DNA from: Thuidium tamariscinum
Taxonomy: Eukaryota; Streptophyta; Bryopsida; Hypnales; Thuidiaceae
Reading direction: 5' to 3'
Length of the DNA: 64,000 nucleotides
Assembly (NCBI GenBank): GCA_947034885.2
Contig: OX344753.2
Span: 27,482,347 to 27,546,346 of the forward strand
The notes below the pieces were generated by a model. It saw nothing but the letters and a program-made list of their open reading frames with translations, made no database searches and was not told the origin of the DNA. The translations under genes and the position numbers were made by a program. Below are positions 32,838 to 44,519 of the stretch, piece by piece (position 1 is the first letter of the stretch; each line of letters begins with the position of its first letter).

Positions 32838-33670
32838 CCCCTAAGTGCTCAAGTGACCATTTTACGGTCGTTGTCCAACTTCGGGCAACATTTTCGGGAA
32901 AAAAAAGAATTTCAAATTTTTTTTTCCAAAATTTCAAAATATTGGATTGTGTTTCAACATTTGCATTCAAAACTAAGATCTATACAATCAAACAAAAGTT
33001 ATAGCAAAAAAAAGAAAAATAGCACAAAATGTCTAAAATTACTTAGTGTTGAAGAACTTACTATTTGGGGGAAGTTTCGATGCTCTCATTCATAAATATT
33101 TTTTATTTTCTGACAAATCAATAAAAAACACAATTTTGACCAATGATAAAATATTTCAAATCCTAAAAATAGAAATTGTATGTTCTGTGAATTTTGGAAG
33201 TTATATCTTCGATACTCATTTGAAGAGAATCTATAAATAGTTTCTTAATTTTGATCATATGAATTCTTTCTAATGTCTGTGCTTTACATTACCTTCTTTG
33301 ATGCTAACTTCAAAAAATTTGTAAAGCTTATATTTTATAATACATTCGTATTTTTTCTTAATCCCTTGGGGTTTGGAGGTTGAATATTTTTCATTTTTTT
33401 ATAAATCAATAAAAATACATAAATTTTATGACCGAAAAAAAAATTTCAAATCTTGAAAATAGAAATTGTATTTCTGGTGGAATTTTGAAGTTATATTTTC
33501 AAAATTCATTTAAACATAATCTATAAATATTTTTTAGATTTCGACTATATGGATACTTTCTACTTCTTGTGCCTTACATTATCTTCTTTGATACGAACTT
33601 CCAAAAAGTTGTAACGCTTATATTTTATAACACATTCGTGTTTTGTCCTAACCCCTTGGGCTTTTAGGGG
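32838..33670. mobile_element. piggyBac-like non-autonomous element, 833 bp
   Basis: TTAA at 32834-32837 and 33671-33674 flank a unit beginning CCCCTAAG and ending (reverse complement) CCCCTAAAAG. The terminal repeat is short. The right part contains a tandem duplication: the block about 33250-33380 is repeated at about 33540-33670. No ORF is seen. TTAA duplication with CCC-starting ends suits the piggyBac superfamily; because the TIR is so short the call is tentative. Confidence 0.45.
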
Positions 33671-33925
33671 TTAATGTCCCACACTTTGACACACTAGGGC
33701 TTTTAGTACTATTGAGCGGTTAGAATTCATTTTTTGTAGCCGACATTTCTATGGTATCTTCTCTTAATAGGTATACATCTTCTTAGCAAAGGAAACTTAA
33801 AAATGCATTATTTCATGTCCTCCACATTCATGCAAATAGGCCTTCTCTGCGCGTGCAATTCCAATCATTAGAAATGGTTTTCAACTCATTTTTGTAGTCA
33901 AATTGCATCACCAAAAAGTCTTTCC

Positions 33926-34654
33926 GGGTCGTTGCAAGAAACACTTACCGGTTTTGGCTCAAAATGGCTCAAAATCAATGAGTCCTGTGAGTCCTATGAC
34001 CCTTTGAAATAAATTTTTTTTAAATTGAAAAAAATATGGATAATTTGAAGAGCAATGAGAATATTATATCTCTTGAAATGCAGACCTAAGAATTTTTTTC
34101 TCTAAATGTTATAGACAATGGAAAATACAATGAAAATAGCTCTTTTTTCACTAATTTGGTAAAAATAGTAAAAAAATTCAAAAAATGAAAATGAAAAATC
34201 CATTTTTTCTTCAAGTAAAGGTCTTTCTTTTCCAACAAATTTCATCTTTGGAAAAAATAAATTCTATTCTCTACACTTGCGCAAAGTCAGCCACTTTGAC
34301 GACATGTGGAGGTTGAACAATATAGTTTTTTCAAAAAATCTCTTTGTGGTCTTGTGTAACTTTAGGTGAGGTCCTTGCATGCCAATTTTCAGCTCAAAAT
34401 TTGCATTTTTGGGTCAAAAATAGGACTAAAAACCCCCGAAATGGCCAACGTAGACAGCCAATCGGGGGCACTTTAAAAATAGTAAACTAATTTTTTAAAA
34501 ACTAAAAAAATTACACAACATATAAAACTTTTTTGTTCACCTTCATTCCAAATTTCAAGTTGATAGGGAAAACAATGCAAAAGTTATGAACAAAAAACTA
34601 CCTGTTGGAGGTCAAGGGGACAAAAAATAGGACAAGTGTTTCTTGCAATCACCC
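33926..34654. mobile_element. MITE with GTTGCAAGAAACACTT terminal repeats
   Basis: The left end GGGTCGTTGCAAGAAACACT and the right end (reverse complement) GGGTGATTGCAAGAAACACT match over about 21 bases. TTCC flanks both sides (33922-33925 and 34655-34658), a possible 4-bp duplication. The unit is 729 bp and non-coding. The superfamily is not determined. Confidence 0.6.
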
Positions 34655-34658
34655 TTCC

Positions 34659-36721
34659 ACATGGCCAATTCTTACTTTTGATGGAAATCTTTGTATTCAA
34701 TGTACACAGTTTCATTTAATGCTGTAGGTTTGGAGTTGAATTATTATTTCAAAACGAAATTATGGTGTTTCAAAATTAGCCTGACTTCTTATATGCAATT
34801 ATGTTAGGTTAGCCTATTAACACCGTGATTGAGTTATGACTATCTTGGAATCAATTACAAAAGAGGTATGTATTTTTTAAAGGTGTACAACTTGTTTCTT
34901 CCGTCAAAACCAAGTGGAATAATTGTAATTTTCCAATCAAAATAATTGTCAATTTCATGAATCTTTGATGTTAGTAGTGAGCCTTGAAATTACTAAAGTA
35001 ACCACCTATGGAATTCAGACATTAACTATCCCTCAACAATCTAAAACCGCCAAATCAAGTACTAAATATTCACTATGAATAGAGTCAATGATACGTTATC
35101 CAGTGATCATTGATTTCTCTGACTTCATAATATGAAGTAAATAGATTCAAAGATTATTCTAGATGAAATGTGGGCCAAAAGTAGGTGACACAATTAGGCT
35201 AGTGTACTAATGGAATTGGATAGCAAATGGTAATAGACTGTTCTTACTACCTTAATGGTCCAATGAATGCCGCTATTTAATTGTCATGTACAAAATTAAT
35301 TCATTTATTTATTGTAGTAAGAGATTGTCCAAATCATGTACGTTCTACTATCCCTTGATTCATACTAGTTGTACCTTCACAGTTGCTAGTATGTGAGCAT
35401 AGAAGTGGGAGTTCATGAACCTCAAAGATGATGCGCATATAGTATAATTATTAGATGCTTATAATATAGGAACCTTCTATATAAATGAGAGTGTTTTTTT
35501 AATGTAGGCAGTACCTAATATATTATAGGTATTTTTACTATGACCACCTTCAAAGGTGGAAGTATATGTACTTATGTACACATTAGAAGCTCACATGCTT
35601 GCATGTCCATGCTCACACACAAGCATTGTGGGTTGTACCTTAATGTATTCAAATAGTGTTGTTCCGCGATTCCACTGAAATCGCATTTATATTTTACATG
35701 AAAGTCGATTGGAGTAGTACTCTATTGTGCTCATTTCCACAAAATAATATTGTGAGGTAACACTAATTTTTTGTTTATACTACTAAGACAAGTTTGTGTA
35801 CGAGGTAAGTGGACTACCTTTAGTACAATTATTGTCTTCCTTCAATTGGAATGGTAATAAAAGAACACCTTCATTATGAAGACAATTGAAAGAAATCTTG
35901 GTATTTTTAGTTGTATTTTGTATAATTATTTTTGAGAACTTTTAAGTTACGAGATCATTCAACCCCAAAAAATGTACATTGCCAATGATTTCACCTTCCA
36001 ATAGAATATGCCTTGGACGTGAAATATTTCTTTCAGTAGGAAAAGGAAAAGAAAGGGTAGAGTTTTCAAAATAGGTGTTCTGACATATAGTTTCTCTCGA
36101 ATAGAAAACCGTCCAATGGAGAACTACATCTTTGGAATTCTACCTCTGCCAATTATACAAAGTGATTACCAAATCAAAGCTTATTTTTTATGAATGGCTA
36201 CAATGCATTCTAGAATCATTTTGATGAATGATTACTAACATTTTTATACCAAATAGGATTATTAAATTTCTAATTCATCTTTCTTCAAGCTATAAGTCTA
36301 TTAAGAAGACATTTCTCCATCCTTTTCTTTCAACTTCTTCAAAATGAGGTGCTCAATGTTTTCTTCATCTGAAAACAAGAAGTCCCACAAATGTATGAAT
36401 ATGACAAGGCAAGCTGTGCCTTACAGATATCCATTCTGAATTAGTGAATGCAAAAAATAGGAGTATCTTTAAAATAGTAATATTCACAATGAGTATGAAT
36501 TTCAATTATAGCAATAGGTAATTACTTCCTAGTTGTACTAGAAAAATATTTCGACATGCAATATGAAAGAGAATCGTAGTTGAATTAGCCATTCATTGCA
36601 AATGTCTGTAGTCGTTAAAGTTCACTTCCAAGCAATTTTATTAGATCAAGAGTATTCCACTACTTCATTAAAATTCAAATTAATATAGTCTTCAGAGCAT
36701 TGCAGAATTGTACAAATTTGA
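34659..36721. other. AT-rich stretch with nothing recognised
   Basis: Two kilobases of AT-rich DNA with short frames only. No terminal repeats, RNA gene or domain were seen. Confidence 0.4.
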
Positions 36722-37050
36722 AAATACTATATTGTTCACCCTCCACATGTCGTCAAAGTGGCTGACTTTGCGCAAGTGTGGAGAATAGAATTTATTTTTT
36801 CCAAAGATTAAATTTGTTGGAAAAGAAAGACCTTGACTTAGAGAATAAATGGATGTCTCATTCTCATTTTCTGAATTTCCTTACTATTTTTACGAAATTA
36901 GTAAAAAAGAGCTCTTTTCATTGTATTTTCCATTCTCTATCAATAATGAAATTGACCATATTTACGAAACAATTTTCTTAGTTTTGAATTTCACGAGACA
37001 TAATATAGGCAGTGCTCTTCAAATTATCCATATTTTTTTCCATTTCGAGG
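36722..37050 (-). repeat. Inverted partial copy of the 33.9-kb MITE interior
   Basis: About 330 bases match 34018-34330 in reverse complement. The landmark CTCCACATGTCGTCAAAGTG near 36741 corresponds to CACTTTGACGACATGTGGAG near 34293. Frames here on the plus strand are by-products of this repeat. Confidence 0.75.
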
Positions 37051-38529
37051 AAGAATTCTTCTCATTACAAAGACTGAGATTCTCGATCACGTGTATGCAT
37101 ATAGTTTGAACAATTAGATGCATTCCTAATTCCAACATGCCTGATGATTTGCAATTTCTCTTTGTATTGCAAGAGATTATGGTTCAAGAAATTTTACCTA
37201 ATCAGTCATTTGCTTCTCTACAAATTCTTTTGGAATTGAAAGATCAAAAAATGTAAATGAAATCATAAAGTGAATGAAAATATAATGTTACTTTCAAGAC
37301 ATTAGTAGTAGACAATGACTTCTCTCTAGCCAACAATGATGGTTTTCCACGATCATGCCACTTCACTAAAAATACTTAAAAAGAAGGATTGTTGATGGGT
37401 TCTAAGTTGTCTAGAGGAAGACACTTCCCGTTGTTTAATAACTTACGTGCGGCGAAATATAGGATACATTGAAATAATCTTAGGTAAAATTTATAAGACA
37501 TTTACATATAAAATACAGGACATTAAAAAGGCAAAGTGTTTCAAAAATAAAATAGGGATGATAATATGGCTGATTGTTCCGCTTTATGATAAAATAGGGG
37601 CTCTTTTAATGTTGCCAAGTAATGATTACAAGTAATTGATAGCCCCCCTAAAAATACCCCACCGCCGCATGTAGGTCCCCCAAATATACAAGAAGTGTCC
37701 TCCCCGGGGTATTTGCTTTGTTCCCTCTCATGAAATCTGGCATTTTAGAATGTGAGGTTCAATCATAGAAACTCCAAATCAAAGTATAGTGCGGTCACTA
37801 ATGGCCATTGATAGAGTTGTATACTAGGAATGAAGGTCTTCCTCAATGCTCAGTTTTCTCATTAGGTCAACTCAATCATATACAAACAAATTATGGAATT
37901 CTGGAAGTGAAGTAAATCCTAAGTAATTGCTTCACTTGCCATCATGGTATTCCTATGGCAAAAGTCAGTTCTAACTGAAGGAGCTCTTTTCGCAGAAGAT
38001 GCCTAGAAGGATAGCCAATGGCTGAAGTTGAAGAATTTCCTGCAGCAATGAACACCAAAACTTTGTAACTTGCTTAGTGAGCCGCAGTTTCGGTGTCCTT
38101 GGAAGCATGAACTTCTCAATTTTCAAATTATTGTTAACTACAATTATGTACATAAATTTGAATGAAAGCCCCATCTATTCATAGATCAGTTGAATTTGTA
38201 CTTTGCATTGCACGCAGAGGCAAGAGGGTTGTGGTTGTTGATGAAGTCCAGACCACTTGTAGTTTGAGATGGGCTTGCACAAGTTCTGGTGCTCGTAAAA
38301 TGGAATCCATGCACTGCAAAGAAACAGGGCTAAAAATGACTCCAAAGAATGACTGCTTGTCCGGTTTTACTAGAAAATGACTGTTGATTCTGTAATTGCA
38401 CCAAATTTGCACTATCCAATGGTTAAAGTCATTTTTCATTGAAAAATGACATTCACAATACAAGGGGGAATAAGAGGTATCTAATATGGATGCCAAAGTC
38501 ATGAACAACTACTTGGTGTTATGAACTAT
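37051..38529. other. AT-rich stretch with one C/G-run landmark
   Basis: No gene recognised. ATAGCCCCCCTAAAAATACC near 37640 is mirrored at 42140-42172 by GGTATTTTTTGGGGGGCTAT. They could be ends of one 4.5-kb element or of two separate insertions; no target duplication was found. Confidence 0.35.
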
Positions 38530-39300
38530 GACTACGCATCACTATTCCACGACTCCAAAATGACTTGAATGACTCCAAAAAGCCAAATTCAGATTTTCTT
38601 ATACAGAGGACGGGCAGGGCAGTTTCTTGACATGGGCTTTAGTCATTCTTGCGTGACTATAATGCAACTGCACATCACTAGTGCGTGACTCGCAAATGAC
38701 TTAAGTGTCTTTTTTAAAGCCAAGTAAAGATTTTCTATATATGAAATGGATAGGGCAATTTGCTGACGTAGACTTCTGTCATTCTTATGTGACTACAATG
38801 CAACCGCACATCACTACTACGTGACTCCAAAATGACCTAAGTGTCCCTTTTAAAGCAAAGTGAGTATGTTCTATATAAAAAATGGATAGGGCAATTTGAT
38901 GACGTGGACTTTAGTCATTTTTGTGCGACTACAATGTGACTGCACATCACTTCTACGTGACTCCAAAATGATTCAAGTGTCATATTTAATACCAAGTGAA
39001 TCGTTTCTATATAAAAGTGTCTTTTGTAAAGCTAAGTGAAGATTTTCTATATAAAGATGGATAGGACAATTTGCTAATGTGAACTTCAGTCATTCTCGTG
39101 TGTGTGACTATAATGCAATTGCACATCATTGCTACGTGATTCCAAAATGACTTAAATATTCCTTTTATAGCTAAATCAAGATTTTTATATAGAAAATATG
39201 GATAAGACAATTTGTTGATATGGACTTCAGTCGCCCTTGTGTTAGTGCAATGCAACTACACATGGCTACTACGTGACTTGAAAATGACTTAAATACTTTT
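38530..39300. repeat. Degenerate tandem array of about 140-bp units
   Basis: The phrase ATGGATAGGGCAATTTG recurs near 38606, 38746, 38881, 39056 and 39198. Between these the units share a GTGACT..AAAATGACTT motif. Units vary from about 135 to 175 bases. The short-motif repetition resembles the subterminal repeats of CACTA transposons. Confidence 0.75.
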
Positions 39301-41099
39301 AAAATGTGCTTAATGCTAAAATGCACTAAAAAAGTACAATGATTCTTGCAATGATCCTTTGGGATTTTTCAACACTCATACTCTAATATCCTTTTTAAGC
39401 TAATAAATTATCTTACTAGATAAGCAACTCCCATATTATATGGCTCTAATTAGAATCATTTATAATGCATTTTAGTCTAATTTTAAGGAACATAATTAGT
39501 TTAAATGTAGAAAATTCTTGAAGCCCTTTTAACAAAGAATCCAAAATTGTAATTACATATATAAAACTAATATTCTTTGAAGACAATAATAGCATTAAGA
39601 AAATTAATTATATGAATTTTTTTAATACACATATTATAGAACAAGATACCCAATATTTTTCATTTAAAAAATTAATTAATTTTAATTAGAAAAAATTAAA
39701 TATATAAAAGTTTTAAAACTATGCATAAATGTTTTAATTCTTCATATACATTGTGATTTTTTCTTAAAATCGAACACAACCTAAAATTTTCTATGCTTAA
39801 TTCTTATAATTTTTTATTCTCCAAAGTCTTTGTATAATTTGATATATTTACAAAATCCATCTTTTGAGAATCTAAGTTCTTTTATTGCCAATGCCCCTTA
39901 TGTATAATACAAGAATAATGTACGATGGGTTATCTTTAATTCTTTTCAATTTTGTAGTCCTAGTTTATTTCTTAGGAGGATAAATCTATAGAAATTTTGT
40001 ATATCATATGCAATAAAGTGATTTTTGACCCCTTATTAATTTTTTAATAAACTATAAAAATTCAACCAATAATTTTGATCTTTGATTGATAATGACTATA
40101 TTAGATTTCTATTGTCAAAAATTTCACTTCAAATAATATATAATATGACTTTTAAGATAGATTGAAAAATGAATTGAAATGAGTCATGATGATGTGTGTT
40201 TTAATTGAAACAGTTATAGAAAATACAATTTCGTAACCATGGCATCAATATTTAAGAAATGAGGGGTCCAAAATCTTTATAGAGCTTTGGCTCACAATAT
40301 AAATACATAAAGTGCCTACCCCCCTTGAGGTTTATCTTTTTCATTTCTTTTTAAAATAATTTTCTTAATAAAATACTCTTCTTTCTACTTTTTTTTCTTC
40401 AAATGATGCATTGTTAGTGGCCTTTGTCTTTGATGTTGTATAATATTTTCTTTCTAAAAGTCCAATTCTATGATTTGCTAAAATTCCTATTGACATGCCA
40501 CCAATACTTCTAGAAATGTGTGCCACTATTGTTGCACTAGTTTTGAACACTTTAGGGGCTTCAATAAACATACACTAAAGTATTTAGGAAGAAAACAAGA
40601 GCAATTGTTAAGTCCCATTTTTCCTTAACGCAAATGACAACATCACCACTCGAGGGTTATATTATTGAATGACTTTGTGTGACTACCAAACGACTTCCTA
40701 TGACTGCCAAACGACTACTTAGAAGTTTGATTTGGACTAATGCACAACTACTCTACTACTACATACCTACGCTATTACTACTCTAGAGCCTTAGTTAACC
40801 CTAAACCCTTTCCAAATTGTTTAGCAAATTTGTCTATAACTTTTGATTTGAAGCTCAAAATCTGAAATGGATTTTTGGAGATTAAAATGAAAATGATTTT
40901 TCAAATTTCAGTAGTTCAAAGTTCATTGAAAAAAGTGAATGTACTATGCCTCAATGAGGTTTGAAATATTATTTGTAATATAATTTTTGCGTTTTTTATA
41001 TATCCCACAAGTTTTGTCTTGCCAACTACTATCCTACTTCTATAAAAGGCTTGTCCTTTGTTCTGTTCATACTCACACACTAAGTGGCAATAAATAAGC
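39301..41099. other. Very AT-rich stretch, no gene seen
   Basis: A/T runs dominate 39.4-40.2 kb. A GACTACCAAACGACTT-type motif reappears at 40680-40725, related to the flanking arrays. Confidence 0.4.
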
Positions 41100-41215
41100 C
41101 TTGGTATATGGTGTATGGTGTGTGGCATTTGGTGAATTGTGTTTGGCATATGGTATATTGTGTAAGGTGCATTGTGTATTGCATATTTATTGTGTACGGT
41201 GTATAATTGTGAAAT
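41100..41215. repeat. TGGTRTAT-type degenerate simple repeat
   Basis: Alternating TGGTATATGG, TGTATGGTG and TGTGTGGCAT words make a low-complexity microsatellite-like tract of about 115 bases. The minus-strand frame over it is an artefact of the repeat. Confidence 0.7.
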
Positions 41216-41339
41216 TTTGAGTGTATTCATATATGATTGTGGAATGACTATTGCTCATATAATTGTTAATACATTTTTCTTGCACACATTGCTACAAATA
41301 AAAAATAACTTTCAACATCCTTAAAGAGTGATTTGAACC

Positions 41340-41972
41340 CTAACTCTACATTACTGAGAAATCACTATGAAATGACTTGCTATGTGGCAGTCCATCTTAA
41401 CATTCATCACAACTTCTGAATGACTACAAAATGACTTCATAGTGACTTACATGTGACTCTGACGTGGTTGTGCATGTTAGCAGTACTTAAACTATATTAT
41501 AACTACAAAATGACTGCATGATAACTTCATAATGACTTACACATGACTTTGACGTCAGCAACCTACATACAATATTACAACTGCAAAATGACTATATAAT
41601 GACTTCACAATGACTTACATGTGACTCTCACGTGGATGTCCACGTCAACAATGCTTGGACTATATCACGACTACAAAATGACTGCACAATTGGTTGATGT
41701 GGACATCTATGTTAGCAAAATTTCTTTAAAAATGGGCAGCTGCCCAATCTTTTCTAAAAATTTGCTTATCCACCTCATCGTCCATGTAGACCCCCTCATC
41801 CATTTTCCATCCAAGTCTAAAATGGATGGTGATAATAAGGTTGCAGTCATTTAAAGAATGACTTGTCCCCAATGACTCCAGAGCCTCGAGTCGCGACGCA
41901 GTCATTTTTGTCCGGAATGATTGGTTTACAGTCATAGATCGCAGTCACTTATACCCCTCCTTTTTTGTAGTG
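41340..41972. repeat. Subterminal-type repeats ending in a CACTA-like terminus
   Basis: GACTACAAAATGACT and CTTACATGTGACTCTGACGTGG recur at about 85-base intervals from 41340 to 41700. The region ends TTTTTTGTAGTG at 41961-41972, whose reverse complement CACTACAAAAAA is a typical CACTA transposon end. No matching left terminus was found. Together with the related array at 38.5 kb this may be one non-autonomous CACTA element. Confidence 0.5.
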
Positions 41973-43813
41973 ATGCTAGCTCCGAAGTTTTGTATTTTCG
42001 AGTTGATACACAAGAATTTACGTGTCCTTAAATGGCAGTGTTCACAAGATTGTCTTCAAAGGAGCTCACAACCTTGAAATACAAACCAAACCCTTACCAC
42101 AATCTCGGGTGGGTCAGTCTTTGTATGTTTTATACCCCCCCGTGTGGCAAGGGGGTATTTTTTGGGGGGCTATTTACTTTGAAGGCTTGAATAAATGGTC
42201 CCCTATATTTACATAATTTGTGAAAATGTCCTATATTATGGCACCCTATACTTACTTATATAATGTAGGTGAAAGTATTTTTTCTAGGATATTTTCTTTA
42301 TAAGGGAAAAAAGTGAATCAAAGAGAAAGTTAAAAGCAAGAAGGTTAGAGAGAAGATTAAGGAAATTTGAATGAAAAGTTAGAATGTTTATTGGGCTCAA
42401 TATTTTTTTCCGTTATCACACTCTTTTTTTGTATTTAAAATTTAGTCAAGTGAACTAGTGCGACAATTTTACCACTTGCAATACACAAGAATCCAAAAAT
42501 TGAATGTACCAGCTATACAAACATTGTGTACCAACTTTATACACTAACTACTTTGTATATCTAGCTATGCAAATATTGTGTACCACCTTTATACTTTGAC
42601 TACTTTGTACAACCGGCTCTAAATAAAATTGACCCTACTAAATACAATTTCCAATATCCTAATTTCTAGTCTTTAAATTATATGTAAAATTTTGTAATAC
42701 TTGAGATTTTTTAGCTACCTATTTTACTTATAATGCAACCTTGACTTTGAAAGTCCCCTACTTTATTTGTAAATCCTTTATAAATTTTACCTTGAAACAA
42801 TTAAACCTATACTACATTATGCCGCACGTGGTTTGTAAAATGCGGGAAGTGACCCACCCTTACCACGATAGCTATCGATTCGGTCTCCATCTCTGTAGTC
42901 ACAGTGCACGTTCAATGTGCTTCATCAGCTGGAAGAGCCTGCGGAGTCACTCAGTCCCTTGCGTGAGCCCCTTCAAGGAGAATCATGTGAACTTTGCCAC
43001 TCAAGAACTTGTAATTTATCGCGTCAGTGTCAATTTGCATACAGAACTCGGGAGCGAGAATTCCGTGAGCACCTAAACGAGTGAACTTACTCGTCGATTA
43101 GATCTCGTCTTACACAACAAGAGGACCTTCACCTGCAGCCACGACCCTCTTGCTTGTGCAATGCAAAACTCATAGCCAGTCATTGAACAGAAGGGGGCTC
43201 CATTCAAGATCATAGAGCAAGAAATGAAAACTTGAAGTTTGAGAAGTTGACGATGTCAAAGACACTCGAATTGCTTGACAAATTATGAAGGTATGGTGTC
43301 CGAAGTCACAAAAAAAAAGCTTCATCGTACGCAAGGTATTTTTTAAATGGAGTGTGACGTCGTGTAAAGTCTACAATAATTCAACGGCAACCTAACCAAA
43401 TCTTCAAACTTGAGTTCTCTTCACAAAGGTGGAGCCAATGTTCACATGGAACACCACTGAATTTAAATAGTCCACACTTACAGACCTACCTCAATCTCTT
43501 CGAGTCAACTTGTGCTCCGTGACTGGTCCATCGCCACATCAGAGTCTTTTAATTCAAAAATAGTTTTCAAGTGCATTTTTACGCATATCTTGGGATCCAG
43601 CATACGTGATCACTATTTGTAATTGAAATGGAGGGTACCTCATATCTTCAAGAAAACCTTTGGATGTGATAACATCATGGTAGTTACCCAATATGTAATC
43701 CAGACAGACATGACAGGCACTGTTCTTGAATGACCTTCCTTTTGCCATCAATGAACTTCGGTCTGTAGTAGTGCCAACAGGTTTCAAGTGTCAAATTCCT
43801 AGCTAGAGCCGAT
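41973..43813. other. Mixed stretch with no recognised gene
   Basis: It contains the mirrored GGGGGGCTAT landmark (42140-42172) and AT-rich DNA. A more balanced section at 42.8-43.8 kb could hold remnants of the BTB gene's neighbours. A plus-strand frame at 42741-43076 is unrecognised. Confidence 0.35.
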
Positions 43814-44519
43814 TCATAGTAGAACATATCCGAGTCTCCTTTCTACCCAGTACTTCACTGAGGCCTTGAAAATTTCCCCAAAATGCTTATCAATGGCGGC
43901 TCGAAAAGGTGGCATCTGGTCACTATAAGAAACTCATGTTTTAGATGACGGATTGTAGGTGACATCTAATGTAGTAACTTGTGTTTTCATGTCAGCAATG
44001 ATGTCCGCCATAACATCAAGATGTTATGGCGGACATCATTGTTGACATAAAAACACAAGTTACTACATTAGATGTCACCTACAATCCATCATCTAAAACA
44101 TGAATTTCTTATAGTGGGTACTCAAGGACAACCTTGTGGATGTTAGAGAAACGCAGATCTGCCAATGAGAGCGCTAAATCTATCATCTGCAGCGAACTTG
44201 CGACTATATCCTCGTCCACTTTCTTTGTTGTATAGAGCAAATTAAAGTAGGAACAATTGTAGAGCTTTGACAGAGATGTCAGATGCTCCTTGATGTCGCG
44301 CTTCAACATAGTTTTGAAGATAGGTGACACACACGCCAACACACTTCTGTATGCTTTCACAAAGCCGCCGTTGGCATTGAGCGTGATGTCTGCAAATACA
44401 CCTTCCTCCAACATCTTGAGTGTGAAATCACAGTAATTTCACTTTGGATTTGTTGTTGTTGACTCGTCTGGTGTGAGCAACTCTGCAGTGTCAACATTTG
44501 CCAATTGCACAAACTCCAT
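43814..44519 (-). pseudogene. BTB/POZ-domain gene fragment interrupted by a MITE
   Basis: The frame starts at ATG 44519 (MEFVQLANVD), crosses a TGA at 44441-44439 and enters a BTB domain: LEEGVFADITL, then KAYRSVLACVSPIFKTML and IKEH, then a KVDEDIVAS strand-helix segment. BTB domains mediate dimerisation and, in plants, often recruit CUL3 ubiquitin ligases. At 44117 a 196-bp MITE interrupts it. After removing the MITE and one GGT the frame continues 34 codons (QMPPFRAAIDKHF...) to TGA 43816-43814. The family usually reads L.AHR.VLA.SPVF, so His is Tyr here. The downstream part is lost or unrecognised. Confidence 0.7.
43921..44116. mobile_element. 196-bp CACTA-type foldback MITE
   Basis: The element is almost entirely a hairpin: CACTATAAGAAACTCATG at the left is mirrored to CATGAATTTCTTATAGTG at the right, arms of about 95 bases meeting near 44018 with nearly no loop. 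The 3-bp duplication GGT flanks it (43918-43920 and 44117-44119). CACTA ends plus a 3-bp duplication fit the CACTA (En/Spm) superfamily. Arms differ at few positions, so it is fairly young. Confidence 0.9.

Noticed and set aside
42820..43080. Plus-strand frame 42741-43076 as a gene
   Set aside because: No domain, poor composition at the 5' part and no supporting splice sites.
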